Assembly: GCA_002347285.1 (NCBI GenBank)
Contig: DDXW01000031.1
Span: 91,660-117,840 of the forward strand
From: Rhodocyclaceae bacterium UBA2250
GTDB taxonomy: Bacteria; Pseudomonadota; Gammaproteobacteria; Burkholderiales; Rhodocyclaceae
Length of the DNA stretch: 26,181 bases
Direction: 5' to 3'
How positions within the stretch are numbered: the first letter of the stretch is position 1; each line of letters opens with the position of its first letter. The notes below the pieces were generated by a model, which did not search any database, was not told where the DNA came from, and was given only the letters and a program-made list of their open reading frames with translations. Positions 7,769-14,684 of the stretch are shown piece after piece. The position numbers and the translations under genes are program-made.

Positions 7769-9079
7769 ATGAAAAAAAGCGCGTTGTTTCTCGGCGTTTC
7801 CGTGATCGTTGCCGGCTGTGCTTCCATGACGAGCGGCCCGCAGGCCATCGACTGGAACAAGATTCCGGCGACCAAGGTGACCCTGTTCTACCCGGGGCAA
7901 TCTTCCTACGAATGGCTGCGCAGCGAAGCCCATGCCGGTGCCGCGAAGGAAACGGCGCGCGGCGATGCCTGCGTTTCCTGTCATGACGATCCCAAGGAAG
8001 AGCAGCGTCAGGGCAGCAAGATTCTCCGCGGCAACCACCCGCTTGAGCCGACCGCGATCGCAGGTAAGAAAAACGGCTACGTCGATCTCGCCGTCCAGGC
8101 GGCCTATGACGACAAAAACGCCTACTTGCGCTTCCAGTGGAAGACGCAAAACCCTTATCCGGGCACCGAACACCAATACCTGCGCTTCGACGGCAAGGAG
8201 TGGAAGGTTTACGGCTTCCCGAAGCTCGACAAGGTGGTGCAGGAAGGCAGGCAGCCTGGTATTTACGAGGATCGCATGTCGATCATGATTGACGACGGCA
8301 AGGTGCCTGGCTTTGCCCAGCAGGGCTGCTGGCTGACTTGCCATGACGGACAGCGCGACATGCCCAAGCAGTTCACCAAGGAAGATGTCGCGGCGAACGC
8401 GCTGCTGACGGCGCTCAAGAAGAGTGATGTGCGCAAGTACCTGCCCGAGACGCGCGGTAATCCCTCCGACTGGAAGACCGGCAAGTCGGTCGAGGAGATC
8501 GCCAGGATCAAGGAGGCGGGCCGCTTCGTTGACCTGATTCAGTGGCGCGCGCATCGTAGCCACGCGGTGGGCATGGCCGACGACGGCTTCGTGCTCGAGT
8601 TCCGCAACGGCGATGCCGGCAAGGACATGTTCAGCGGCAACGCCGACAGCAAGACCCATCAACCCAAGTTCATGTGGGACGAAAAGAAGGTCGGTTACAA
8701 GTCGATCACCGCCGACCAGTTGCGCAAGGGCGACCACTTCCTGATCCGCGAGCAGAATGCCGTGCCCTTCGACCCGAATGCGGGCTGGAAGGTTGGCGAC
8801 ATGGTTCCCGATTACCTGATCAGCCGCGAGGACGCCAAGGGCTCCGCCGCGGAAAACAACGCCGTCGCTAGTTGGAAGGACGGTATGTGGACAGTGGTCA
8901 TCGTGCGCCCCCTCGGCCTGGCCAACAGCGATGACAAGACGCTGAAGGCAGGTGGCGTCTACAACGTCGGCTTTGCCGTGCATGATGACAACATCACCAC
9001 GCGCGGCCACCAAGTGTCCTACGTCAAGACACTGGGCATTGGTGCGAAGGCGGACATCACGGCCGTCAAGCTGAACTGA
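7769..9079 (+). CDS. Heme-binding lipoprotein, ethylbenzene-dehydrogenase-related family
   Basis: 436 aa. The signal peptide ends in the lipobox VAGC (Cys17), so the protein is probably a lipoprotein. Two heme-attachment candidates are present: CVSCH (68-72) and an unusual CWLTCH (187-192, CX3CH). The central and C-terminal sequence, ending with the YNVGFAVHDDN and HQVSYVKTLGIG region, resembles the EB_dh domain that carries heme b in the gamma subunits of type II DMSO-reductase enzymes. No molybdenum subunit is nearby, so it probably acts as a stand-alone electron-transfer or terminal heme protein. GAGGTG at 7757-7762 lies 6 bases before ATG 7769, and the in-frame GTG at 7760 is less likely. 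It is the first gene after the sigma54 promoter. Family assignment is moderately sure; substrate unknown. Confidence 0.75.
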   Translation: MKKSALFLGVSVIVAGCASMTSGPQAIDWNKIPATKVTLFYPGQSSYEWLRSEAHAGAAKETARGDACVSCHDDPKEEQRQGSKILRGNHPLEPTAIAGKKNGYVDLAVQAAYDDKNAYLRFQWKTQNPYPGTEHQYLRFDGKEWKVYGFPKLDKVVQEGRQPGIYEDRMSIMIDDGKVPGFAQQGCWLTCHDGQRDMPKQFTKEDVAANALLTALKKSDVRKYLPETRGNPSDWKTGKSVEEIARIKEAGRFVDLIQWRAHRSHAVGMADDGFVLEFRNGDAGKDMFSGNADSKTHQPKFMWDEKKVGYKSITADQLRKGDHFLIREQNAVPFDPNAGWKVGDMVPDYLISREDAKGSAAENNAVASWKDGMWTVVIVRPLGLANSDDKTLKAGGVYNVGFAVHDDNITTRGHQVSYVKTLGIGAKADITAVKLN

Positions 9080-9090
9080 TTCCCGCCCCG

Positions 9091-9118
9091 CCGGCCGTCT
9101 TCGGACGGCCGGTTTCTT
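9091..9118 (+). terminator. UUCG-loop terminator or attenuator inside the cytochrome cluster
   Basis: A perfect 9-bp GC-rich stem (9091-9099 with 9104-9112) is closed by a TTCG tetraloop and followed by TTTCTT. This is a textbook factor-independent terminator shape, yet it sits between two genes that appear to belong together. It probably lowers expression of the downstream genes or stabilises the upstream mRNA end. Confidence 0.75.
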
Positions 9119-9139
9119 ACCGCCTCAGGAGCAGAACAA

Positions 9140-9478
9140 ATGACCAAGCAACATATCCATTCCATCATCCTGTCCGCCGCCATCGCCGGCCTGTGCCTGT
9201 CCACGCCCGCCTTCGCCCAGGTGGATGCCGAAGAGATCTTCAAGGAAAACGACTGCCACAAGTGCCACCATCCCACCAAGGCCAAGAAGGGCCCCTCGTT
9301 GGCGAAGATCGCGGCCAAGTACAAGGAGAAGAAGCTCGACGAGAAGGAGGCGATCAAGCACATGACCGCCGGCAAGAAGGTGGAACTGGATGACGGCACG
9401 AAAGAGGATCACAAGATCATCGACACCAAGGATGTCGCGGTCCAGACCGCCGTGGCCAAATGGATGTTGAACCGCTGA
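9140..9478 (+). CDS. Small monoheme c-type cytochrome
   Basis: 112 aa, periplasmic. Signal peptide to about residue 26 (TPAFA-Q), then a single heme site CHKCH (39-43) in a class I-like fold of about 86 mature residues. The distal ligand is unclear: the usual Met-Pro loop near the C-terminus is missing, and a segment with His91 (KEDHKII) lies there, while Met75 and His74 are the other candidates. Many Lys residues make the surface strongly basic and suited to docking with acidic partners. It is followed 14 bases later by the multiheme membrane protein and probably shuttles electrons between that protein and the lipoprotein at 7769. AGGAG at 9127-9131 precedes the ATG. Confidence 0.88.
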   Translation: MTKQHIHSIILSAAIAGLCLSTPAFAQVDAEEIFKENDCHKCHHPTKAKKGPSLAKIAAKYKEKKLDEKEAIKHMTAGKKVELDDGTKEDHKIIDTKDVAVQTAVAKWMLNR

Positions 9479-9492
9479 AAGGCTGAACAATC

Positions 9493-11505
9493 ATGACTGC
9501 GCGGAGCGCCCGCTCCCTGGTGGTCGCGGGGATCGTCACTTGCCTGTTCGCCCTGGGCGGCCTTGCGCCGGCCTGGGCCGTCAATGCACAAGCTGCCGCC
9601 CAGCTCGACAATGCCGGCTGCCTGTCCTGCCACGACAGCAAGCAGAAGAAAATCGAGCTGGCCGGCGCGGACGGCGGAAAGCGGACTCTCGCCCCTGTCG
9701 GTGTGCGCAAGTTCGGCAAGGGCGTCCACGCCGAAATGCAATGCGTCGCCTGCCACACGGACATCGTCGACAGCCAGGCCAACCACCAGAAGAACACGGC
9801 TGCAAAGCCGCCCAACTGCATCAGCTGCCACGAGAACCTCTGGGCCGCGGTTCAGAAGGAAGGCAAAGCCGGGGAGAAGGAGCGCCTCGGCCTGGTGGTG
9901 AAGAACATCGAGGCCTACAAGAACTCATTCCACGCCAGGCCCGACGAGGACAATCCGGAAAAACCAAAGGCATTCTGCGAGGACTGCCATGGTTCCCACG
10001 AGTTCAATGTCCCGCCACGCAAGGCTGGTGATGCGGGCAGCGAGCGACGCACAGCCTGGCACAAGGAGATTCCCGACACCTGCGGCGCTAAGTGCCACGA
10101 GGATCAGCTCGAAGCCTACGCCGCCTCGGTGCATGGCGAGGCGGTGCTCGACAAGGGCGACATCAAGAGCGCGGTGTGCACCGACTGCCATACGGCACAC
10201 AGCGTCATCAATACCTCCTCGGAGAAGTTCAAGCTCGGCAACGTGAATACCTGCGGCAACTGCCACAAGGAAGCGCTCGCGAGCTATTCCGACACCTACC
10301 ACGGCCAGGTGAACCGCCTCGGCTACGCCTACACGGCCAAGTGCGCCGATTGCCACGACAGCCACGGCATCCGCGCGGCCGACGATCCGAAGTCCAAGGT
10401 GCATCCGGACAAGCGCATGAAGACCTGCATGAAGTGCCATACCGACAAGAAGCCGGGCATGCGCGACGCGACGCCGGGCTTCGCCTCCTTCGGCCCGCAC
10501 GCCAACACGCACGACTTCAAGAAGTACCCCGAGATGTTCATCGCCGGCAAGTTCATGGTCGCGCTGCTGATCGGCGTGTTCGCCTTCTTCTGGCTGCATT
10601 CCGGCCTCTGGTACTACCGCGAGTGGCAGGACCGCCGCCAGGGCAAGCCGCACGCACGCATCGACACCAAGGGCCTGCAGCTCGACGAGAAGCGCCAGCA
10701 CTTCCGCCGCTTCCACTGGGGCTGGCGCGTCGCCCACCTGGTCTTCGCCCTCGTCACCATGACGCTGGTGCTCACCGGCACCACGGCCCTGTTCGCCGAG
10801 AGCGCCTGGGCGCCCACCGTCGCCGCCGCGCTCGGCGGACCGAAGGCCCTCGGCCTGATCCACCGCGTCGCCGCCTTCCTGTTCATCGGCATCTTCCTCA
10901 TCCACTTCGTCTATGTGATGCAGAAGCTGCTGCGCGACCGCCGGTTCCGCTGGTTCGGCCCCGACTCGCTGATCCCGAACTGGAAGGACTTCGCCGACTG
11001 CTGGGGCATGTTCAAGTGGTTCGTCGGCAAGGGGCCGCGCCCGTTGTTCGAGCGCTGGGCCTACTATGAAAAATTCGACTACTGGGCGGTGTTCTGGGGC
11101 GTGAACGTGATCGGCTGGAGCGGCCTGATGCTGGCCTTCCCGCATGTCACCGCGACTTATCTGCCGGGCTGGGTGTTCAACGTCGCCACGCTGGTGCACG
11201 GCGAGGAAGCCTTCCTCGCGGCGGTGTTTTTGTTCACCGTGCATTTCTTCAACAACCATTTCCGTCCCGACAAGCTGCCGCCGCCCGACGTGGTGATGTT
11301 CACCGGCACCCAGTCGCTGGAGGAGTTCCGCCACGACCATCCGGCACACTACCAGCGCATGGTCGATTCCGGCGAACTGGAGAAGCATCTCGTCGATGCG
11401 CCATCCCCCCGCTTCCACACCGGCTCGGTGATCCTCGGCCTGACCCTGATCGCCTGCGGCCTGATCCTGCTGGTGCTGGTTGGCGTCGGATTCTTCAGCG
11501 GTTGA
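9493..11505 (+). CDS. Fused nine-heme cytochrome c and cytochrome b membrane protein
   Basis: 670 aa. After a signal peptide (to about residue 29) a periplasmic domain carries eight CXXCH motifs (starting at residues 43, 84, 109, 162, 229, 254, 284 and 312) and one CX3CH, CGAKCH (197-202). From about residue 350 to the end there are five or more membrane segments with His residues positioned for b-type heme (for example HWGWRVAH, LIHRVAAF, FLIHFVYV), like membrane cytochrome b561/formate-dehydrogenase gamma proteins. The layout suggests quinol oxidation in the membrane and delivery of electrons along a heme wire to periplasmic acceptors, or the reverse. It closes a cluster with a soluble cytochrome and a heme lipoprotein. 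A strong hairpin follows. I know of no named protein that it matches with certainty. Confidence 0.85.
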   Translation: MTARSARSLVVAGIVTCLFALGGLAPAWAVNAQAAAQLDNAGCLSCHDSKQKKIELAGADGGKRTLAPVGVRKFGKGVHAEMQCVACHTDIVDSQANHQKNTAAKPPNCISCHENLWAAVQKEGKAGEKERLGLVVKNIEAYKNSFHARPDEDNPEKPKAFCEDCHGSHEFNVPPRKAGDAGSERRTAWHKEIPDTCGAKCHEDQLEAYAASVHGEAVLDKGDIKSAVCTDCHTAHSVINTSSEKFKLGNVNTCGNCHKEALASYSDTYHGQVNRLGYAYTAKCADCHDSHGIRAADDPKSKVHPDKRMKTCMKCHTDKKPGMRDATPGFASFGPHANTHDFKKYPEMFIAGKFMVALLIGVFAFFWLHSGLWYYREWQDRRQGKPHARIDTKGLQLDEKRQHFRRFHWGWRVAHLVFALVTMTLVLTGTTALFAESAWAPTVAAALGGPKALGLIHRVAAFLFIGIFLIHFVYVMQKLLRDRRFRWFGPDSLIPNWKDFADCWGMFKWFVGKGPRPLFERWAYYEKFDYWAVFWGVNVIGWSGLMLAFPHVTATYLPGWVFNVATLVHGEEAFLAAVFLFTVHFFNNHFRPDKLPPPDVVMFTGTQSLEEFRHDHPAHYQRMVDSGELEKHLVDAPSPRFHTGSVILGLTLIACGLILLVLVGVGFFSG

Positions 11506-11516
11506 GGCGTAATTCC

Positions 11517-11550
11517 GGCGGCACTCGCCGTGCCGCCAGCGCCGACTTTT
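11517..11550. terminator. Terminator between convergent genes
   Basis: An 8-bp perfect stem (11517-11524 with 11530-11537, 5-base loop), extendable to 10 bp with one mismatch, lies between the converging multiheme gene and the metal-sensor gene. A short T-run (11547-11550) follows after 9 bases, so termination efficiency is uncertain. Confidence 0.5.
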
Positions 11551-11565
11551 GGGGAGAGTGGCGGC

Positions 11566-12009
11566 TCAGTTCTTATGCAGGCGCTCGAAACCCGAGGGGC
11601 CGGCGGGCTGGGCGAGCAGCAGCGCAGCGAGCCGCTCGCGCTGCGCCGGGTCGAGCAGTTCGCGTTCCCTGAGCAACTGTTCGATTACGCGCTTCTGTTG
11701 TGCGTCCTGCAGCGCCGCGATGGCGGCGCGCTCGGCGTCGATCAGGGCGAGGTCGGGCGTGTCGGAAAAGATCGCGCGGATCAGGCGGTCGCGGTGCGCC
11801 TGGATCGCCTTCGCGCCGTCGGCGAGCTGGGCGAGGAAGCCCTGTTCCGCCGCGTGCCAGCGATGCGTCTGTTCGGCGTCGAGGTCGAGGTGGCGCGGCA
11901 GGCCGGGAAAGTCCTCGCTCGTCAGCGCGCGGTAGGCCGCGCCGCCGAGCACGCCAACGTTGATGAGCACGGAAAAGGCCAGCAGGGTACGCAGCAGTCG
12001 GGGTTTCAT
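11566..12009 (-). CDS. Periplasmic metal-sensing protein (Spy/CpxP/CnrX-like)
   Basis: 147 aa. It has one N-terminal hydrophobic segment (about residues 7-25) acting as a signal anchor or signal peptide, followed by a helical, charged periplasmic domain. His residues at 40, 49, 52 and 72 and nearby Glu residues could bind metal, as in CnrX and the heavy-metal resistance family. The later LDPAQRERLAALLL segment resembles the repeated LTxxQR-type motif of Spy and CpxP. Its start overlaps the end of the anti-sigma gene, which follows the sigma gene, so the order sigma, anti-sigma, sensor is that of the cnrH, cnrY and cnrX functions. It probably binds metal in the periplasm and frees the sigma factor through the anti-sigma. 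The exact metal cannot be read. Confidence 0.72.
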   Translation of the reverse strand: MKPRLLRTLLAFSVLINVGVLGGAAYRALTSEDFPGLPRHLDLDAEQTHRWHAAEQGFLAQLADGAKAIQAHRDRLIRAIFSDTPDLALIDAERAAIAALQDAQQKRVIEQLLRERELLDPAQRERLAALLLAQPAGPSGFERLHKN

Positions 12010-12476
12010 TTGAATGCTCCAGTCATGTCGGCGCCCCTGGCGTAGCAGGCGTCCAGGCCGGGGCAGAGGCCGCCGGGGGGGATCGGGTCGAACACGCTCA
12101 TCGCCGCCATGCGCGGCAGCGCCGCGCCGCCACCGAACAGGACGGCGCCCATGGCGATGCCGAGCGCGACGGAGGCCGCCGCGCCGAAGCCGAGCGGCAG
12201 CAGTCCGCGCCAGCCGCTGGCATGCACCCGCGGGCGGGGCCGCGCTTCTTCGGCGAGCCGGCCAGCGATCACGCCGGCGAGGTCGCAGCCGAGGCTTTCC
12301 CGCGGCAGCCGGGCGAACTCGGCTGCCAAGTGCCGGAAGTCGGCGAGACGCGCGGCGCAGCGCGGGCAGGCGGCGAGGTGGTTCTCCACGCGACAACGCG
12401 CGGCGGCATCGAGTTCGGCATCGAGATAGGCGGACAGATCGCTGTCGCTGGCGTGAACTTCATGCGGATCGGTCAT
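12006..12476 (-). CDS. Membrane-anchored zinc-finger anti-sigma factor
   Basis: 156 aa. The cytoplasmic N-terminus carries the zinc-binding anti-sigma motif HX3CX2C (His33, Cys37, Cys40) preceded by the typical LSAYLDAELD helix. One membrane segment lies at about residues 92-115. The short periplasmic tail has two cysteines (138 and 144, in CPGLDAC) that could sense metal or redox state. It starts 17 bases inside the end of the sigma gene, the usual coupling of sigma and cognate anti-sigma. In this family the N-terminal domain holds the sigma factor inactive until a signal arrives, here perhaps from the periplasmic sensor encoded next. Confidence 0.87.
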   Translation of the reverse strand: MTDPHEVHASDSDLSAYLDAELDAAARCRVENHLAACPRCAARLADFRHLAAEFARLPRESLGCDLAGVIAGRLAEEARPRPRVHASGWRGLLPLGFGAAASVALGIAMGAVLFGGGAALPRMAAMSVFDPIPPGGLCPGLDACYARGADMTGAFK

Positions 12477-13080
12477 CTGGACTCTCCCCGGCGTGGTGGC
12501 GGTAGTGGGCGAGGGCGGCGGCGCGTGCGCGGGCCAGGCGCGACTTGACGGTGCCCTCGTTGACGCCGAGCGTCGCGGCGATCTCGGCGTAGCTCATGTC
12601 CTCCAGCTCGCGCAGCAGCAGGATCTCGCGCTGCCCGGCCGGCAGCGCTCCGAGAGCGCGCTCCAAGAGGCCGATGCGCTGCCGGTCGGCGAGCCGCTCC
12701 TCGGGCAACGGCGCCGCGTCGTGCGGTTCGCAGGCCGCCTCTCCGGGGGCGTCGGCGTCGAGGGGGACGAATTCGACCAACTGGCGCCGGCGCAGCTGGT
12801 CGAGGGTCGCGTTGCGCGCGATCTGGAACAGCCAGGTGGCGAAGCGCGCCTCGGGCCGCCAGCCGGGCAGCGCACGGTAGGCCTTGAGGAAGGTCTCCTG
12901 CGTCAGGTCCATGGCTTCCTCGCGGCTGCCGAGCATGCGCAGGACGAAGCGGAACACGCGCTCCTGATGGCGGCGCACCAGTTGCGCGAAGGCCTGCCGG
13001 TCGCCGGCCTGGGCGCGCAGGGCCAGTGCCTCGTCCGCATCGTCCATCCTCTGGTTCGTTCCCTTGTCGTCGTCGGCCAT
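12460..13080 (-). CDS. ECF (RpoE/CnrH-like) sigma factor
   Basis: 206 aa. Region 2 is at about residues 33-100 (FAQLVRRHQERVFRFVLRML, then DLTQETFLKAYRALP) and region 4 at about 140-195 (LPAGQREILLLRELEDMSYAEIA with the GTVKSRLARAR helix). Regions 1.1 and 3 are missing, as in all ECF factors. The start at 13080 gives a 19-residue N-terminal extension before the first helix; Met12 is an alternative. It heads an operon with its anti-sigma and a metal sensor, divergent from a metal-efflux-type RND operon. A candidate ECF promoter just upstream suggests autoregulation. The likely role is metal-responsive control, possibly of the efflux operon, but no matching ECF promoter was found on that side. 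Confidence 0.93.
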   Translation of the reverse strand: MADDDKGTNQRMDDADEALALRAQAGDRQAFAQLVRRHQERVFRFVLRMLGSREEAMDLTQETFLKAYRALPGWRPEARFATWLFQIARNATLDQLRRRQLVEFVPLDADAPGEAACEPHDAAPLPEERLADRQRIGLLERALGALPAGQREILLLRELEDMSYAEIAATLGVNEGTVKSRLARARAAALAHYRHHAGESPDDRSA

Positions 13081-13103
13081 CTCGGTCCGGCATTGTGCTG
13101 CTT

Positions 13104-13132
13104 TTGAAACGAAGCGCGGCGCTAAAAGTTCC
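13104..13132 (-). promoter_or_regulatory. Candidate ECF promoter of the sigma operon
   Basis: On the minus strand GGAACTTT (13132-13125) is a strong ECF -35. About 14-15 bases downstream lies GTTTCAA (13110-13104), an acceptable -10. This would start transcription about 17 bases before the sigma gene. The -35 overlaps the outer, degenerate repeat of the divergent TAAG array, so the two regulators could interfere. Confidence 0.5.
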
Positions 13133-13165
13133 CATAAGGCTGTCTTAAGTTTCGCGGCCTAGAAT
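13123..13165 (+). promoter_or_regulatory. TAAG array plus -10 driving the efflux operon
   Basis: TAAG at 13135 and 13146 are 11 bp apart, and a degenerate copy (TAAAAG) begins at 13123. The -10 hexamer TAGAAT (13160-13165) begins 14 bp after the start of the last TAAG, the same offset as at 2073-2125 and 19314-19366. It has the best -10 of the three but the fewest repeats. Binding by the response regulator at 20933 is inferred. Confidence 0.65.
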
Positions 13166-13227
13166 GTGCCCACGTCAATGCCTTCTGCGTTCTTGGCATC
13201 GGCCGGACGTGACGGCGCCTAAAACCG

Positions 13228-13250
13228 GTTTCCGTCCGCGGGGCGGAAAC
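13228..13250 (+). other. Hairpin in the leader of the efflux operon
   Basis: A 10-bp stem with one mismatch and a 3-base loop (13228-13237 with 13241-13250) lies in the roughly 100-base untranslated leader between the TAAG promoter and the lipoprotein gene, ending 12 bases before the GAGG ribosome-binding site. It lacks a T-run, so it is not a terminator. It may affect translation or mRNA stability, or may have no role. Confidence 0.4.
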
Positions 13251-13273
13251 ACCTTCAAGCAGAGGAAAACATC

Positions 13274-13594
13274 ATGAAAGTCGGTGTGGGATTTGGTGTG
13301 CTGTTCGCAAGCGCTGCGCTGGCAGGATGCGCTGGCATTGGTCCGGAATACGTCCACAAGGATGGCTGGCGGCCGGGAACCATAACAAGGATCGGCAACG
13401 ATCCGGAAATTCTTGAGCGGCTGTCGAACACCTGTCCGAGAACGGCGGAAAACAAAGCGTACGCACTGATCCGCTATACGGGGAATTCGCACCTTCGCCG
13501 GCTTGCGTTCCCGGTCCCGGAAGGGATGGACATCAAGGCAGGCGACAAGGTCAATCTTGACGTCAACGCCTGCAAGTTCGCCAAGACGGAATAA
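13274..13594 (+). CDS. Small lipoprotein of unknown function heading the RND operon
   Basis: 106 aa. The signal peptide ends in the lipobox LAGC (Cys19), so the protein should be a lipid-anchored periplasmic or outer-membrane protein of about 88 residues. The mature part has cysteines at 54 and 100 that could form a disulfide, and no heme or transporter motifs. I do not recognise the family. GAGG at 13262-13265 precedes the ATG by 8 bases. It stops 6 bases before the adaptor gene, so it is very likely cotranscribed with the efflux genes and may be an accessory protein. Base composition is slightly less GC-rich than its neighbours, which could mean a separate origin. Confidence 0.78.
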   Translation: MKVGVGFGVLFASAALAGCAGIGPEYVHKDGWRPGTITRIGNDPEILERLSNTCPRTAENKAYALIRYTGNSHLRRLAFPVPEGMDIKAGDKVNLDVNACKFAKTE

Positions 13595-13600
13595 GAAGCC

Positions 13601-14677
13601 ATGCGAGCATTTCTCTCTTTCCTGTTCGTCTGCGCGTCCTGCTCGGTGGGGGCGGCCGAGATCCGAATGACAGCGGAGCAGATCGCCCGCCTCGGGATTG
13701 CCACTGCCCCGCTGGGCGGGATGCAGGCGCCGGCGGACATCCGCCTGCCGGGACAGGTCATCGTGCCGCCAGCGCAGATCGAGGTGATCGCCTCGCCCTT
13801 GCCGGCCATGGTGGCGACGGTGCGCGTCGCCCAGGGCGAGACGGTGAAGAAGGGGCAGGTGCTCGCCCGCCTGCAGGGAACGGCGCTGATCGAGGCGCAG
13901 CGGGAGTTCGCCCAAGCGCGCGCGCAGGCCGAACTGGCTGCCGAGGGCCTGCGCCGTGACGAGAGTCTGTTCGCCGATGGCATCATTTCCCAGGGGCGGC
14001 TGTCCGTCACGCGCTCGACGGAGCGTCAGGCGCAGCTATTGCTCGCCGAGAAACGCCAGGCGCTGCACCTGGCGGGGCTGTCCGAGCCGCGCGCCGGCGG
14101 GGCGCTGGTCTCCGCCGCCGAGATCCGCGCGCCCTTCGACGGCGTGGTGCTGGATGCTCCCGCCCAGCCGGGGCAGCGCGTCGATGCCATGACGCCCTTG
14201 TTCAAGCTCGGCCGCCTCAGCCCGCTATGGCTCGAAATCCAGGCGACACCCGCCCAGGCAGCCGGCCTGGCACCTGGCGATGCGGTGAATATCCCGGGCT
14301 GCCCGTCGGGCGGCCGCATCACCGTCGTGACGCCGCATGTCGATGCACATGACCAATTGCTGCGGTTGCGCGCCGAACTGCCGTACCGCGTGCCGTGCGT
14401 GCGGCCCAATCAATTCGTTCAAGTGGATGTGAAGCCGCGGGATGCGCCGAGCAGTTATGCCTGGCGCGTGCCGTCCGGCGCGCTGACGCGCCATCTGTCG
14501 CGCACCTGGATATTCGTCGCCATACCCGAAGGCTTCCAGCCGGTGGCCGTCCAGGTACTCGAGGAAACCGCCCAGTCCTCGCGCGTCGCCGCGCCCGTCG
14601 AGCCCACGGTCAGCATCGCAGTGAAGGGAATCGCGGCCATCAAGGGCGCCTGGCTCGGCCTGGGCGCGGGAGAGTGA
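13601..14677 (+). CDS. RND periplasmic adaptor (membrane-fusion protein), CzcB/CusB type
   Basis: 358 aa. Signal peptide to about residue 19. The layout is that of RND adaptors: a beta-barrel/lipoyl half (IEVIASPLPAMVATVRVAQGETVKKGQVLARL, about 62-93), an alpha-hairpin rich in Ala, Gln and Glu (about 98-155), the second lipoyl half (AAEIRAPFDGVVLDAPAQPGQRV), then beta-barrel and membrane-proximal domains. It links the inner-membrane pump to the outer-membrane channel. The His- or Met-rich N-terminal metal-binding extension of some CzcB or CusB proteins is absent. It lies directly before the pump gene, 7 bases apart. Confidence 0.9.
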   Translation: MRAFLSFLFVCASCSVGAAEIRMTAEQIARLGIATAPLGGMQAPADIRLPGQVIVPPAQIEVIASPLPAMVATVRVAQGETVKKGQVLARLQGTALIEAQREFAQARAQAELAAEGLRRDESLFADGIISQGRLSVTRSTERQAQLLLAEKRQALHLAGLSEPRAGGALVSAAEIRAPFDGVVLDAPAQPGQRVDAMTPLFKLGRLSPLWLEIQATPAQAAGLAPGDAVNIPGCPSGGRITVVTPHVDAHDQLLRLRAELPYRVPCVRPNQFVQVDVKPRDAPSSYAWRVPSGALTRHLSRTWIFVAIPEGFQPVAVQVLEETAQSSRVAAPVEPTVSIAVKGIAAIKGAWLGLGAGE

Positions 14678-14684
14678 TACGCTC

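Noticed and set aside
5981..9013. 1010-codon open frame on the minus strand across the regulator and the heme lipoprotein genes
   Set aside because: It spans two well-supported plus-strand genes, the sigma54 promoter and the operators, and has no recognisable motif or ribosome-binding site.
7769..9079. Heme lipoprotein as gamma subunit of an ethylbenzene or related dehydrogenase
   Set aside because: No molybdopterin or iron-sulfur subunit gene is in the neighbourhood, and the protein is a lipoprotein with c-type heme sites, unlike the true gamma subunits.
13178..13200. Weak inverted repeat ATGCC/GGCAT in the efflux leader as a riboswitch
   Set aside because: Only 5-bp arms and no known riboswitch pattern.
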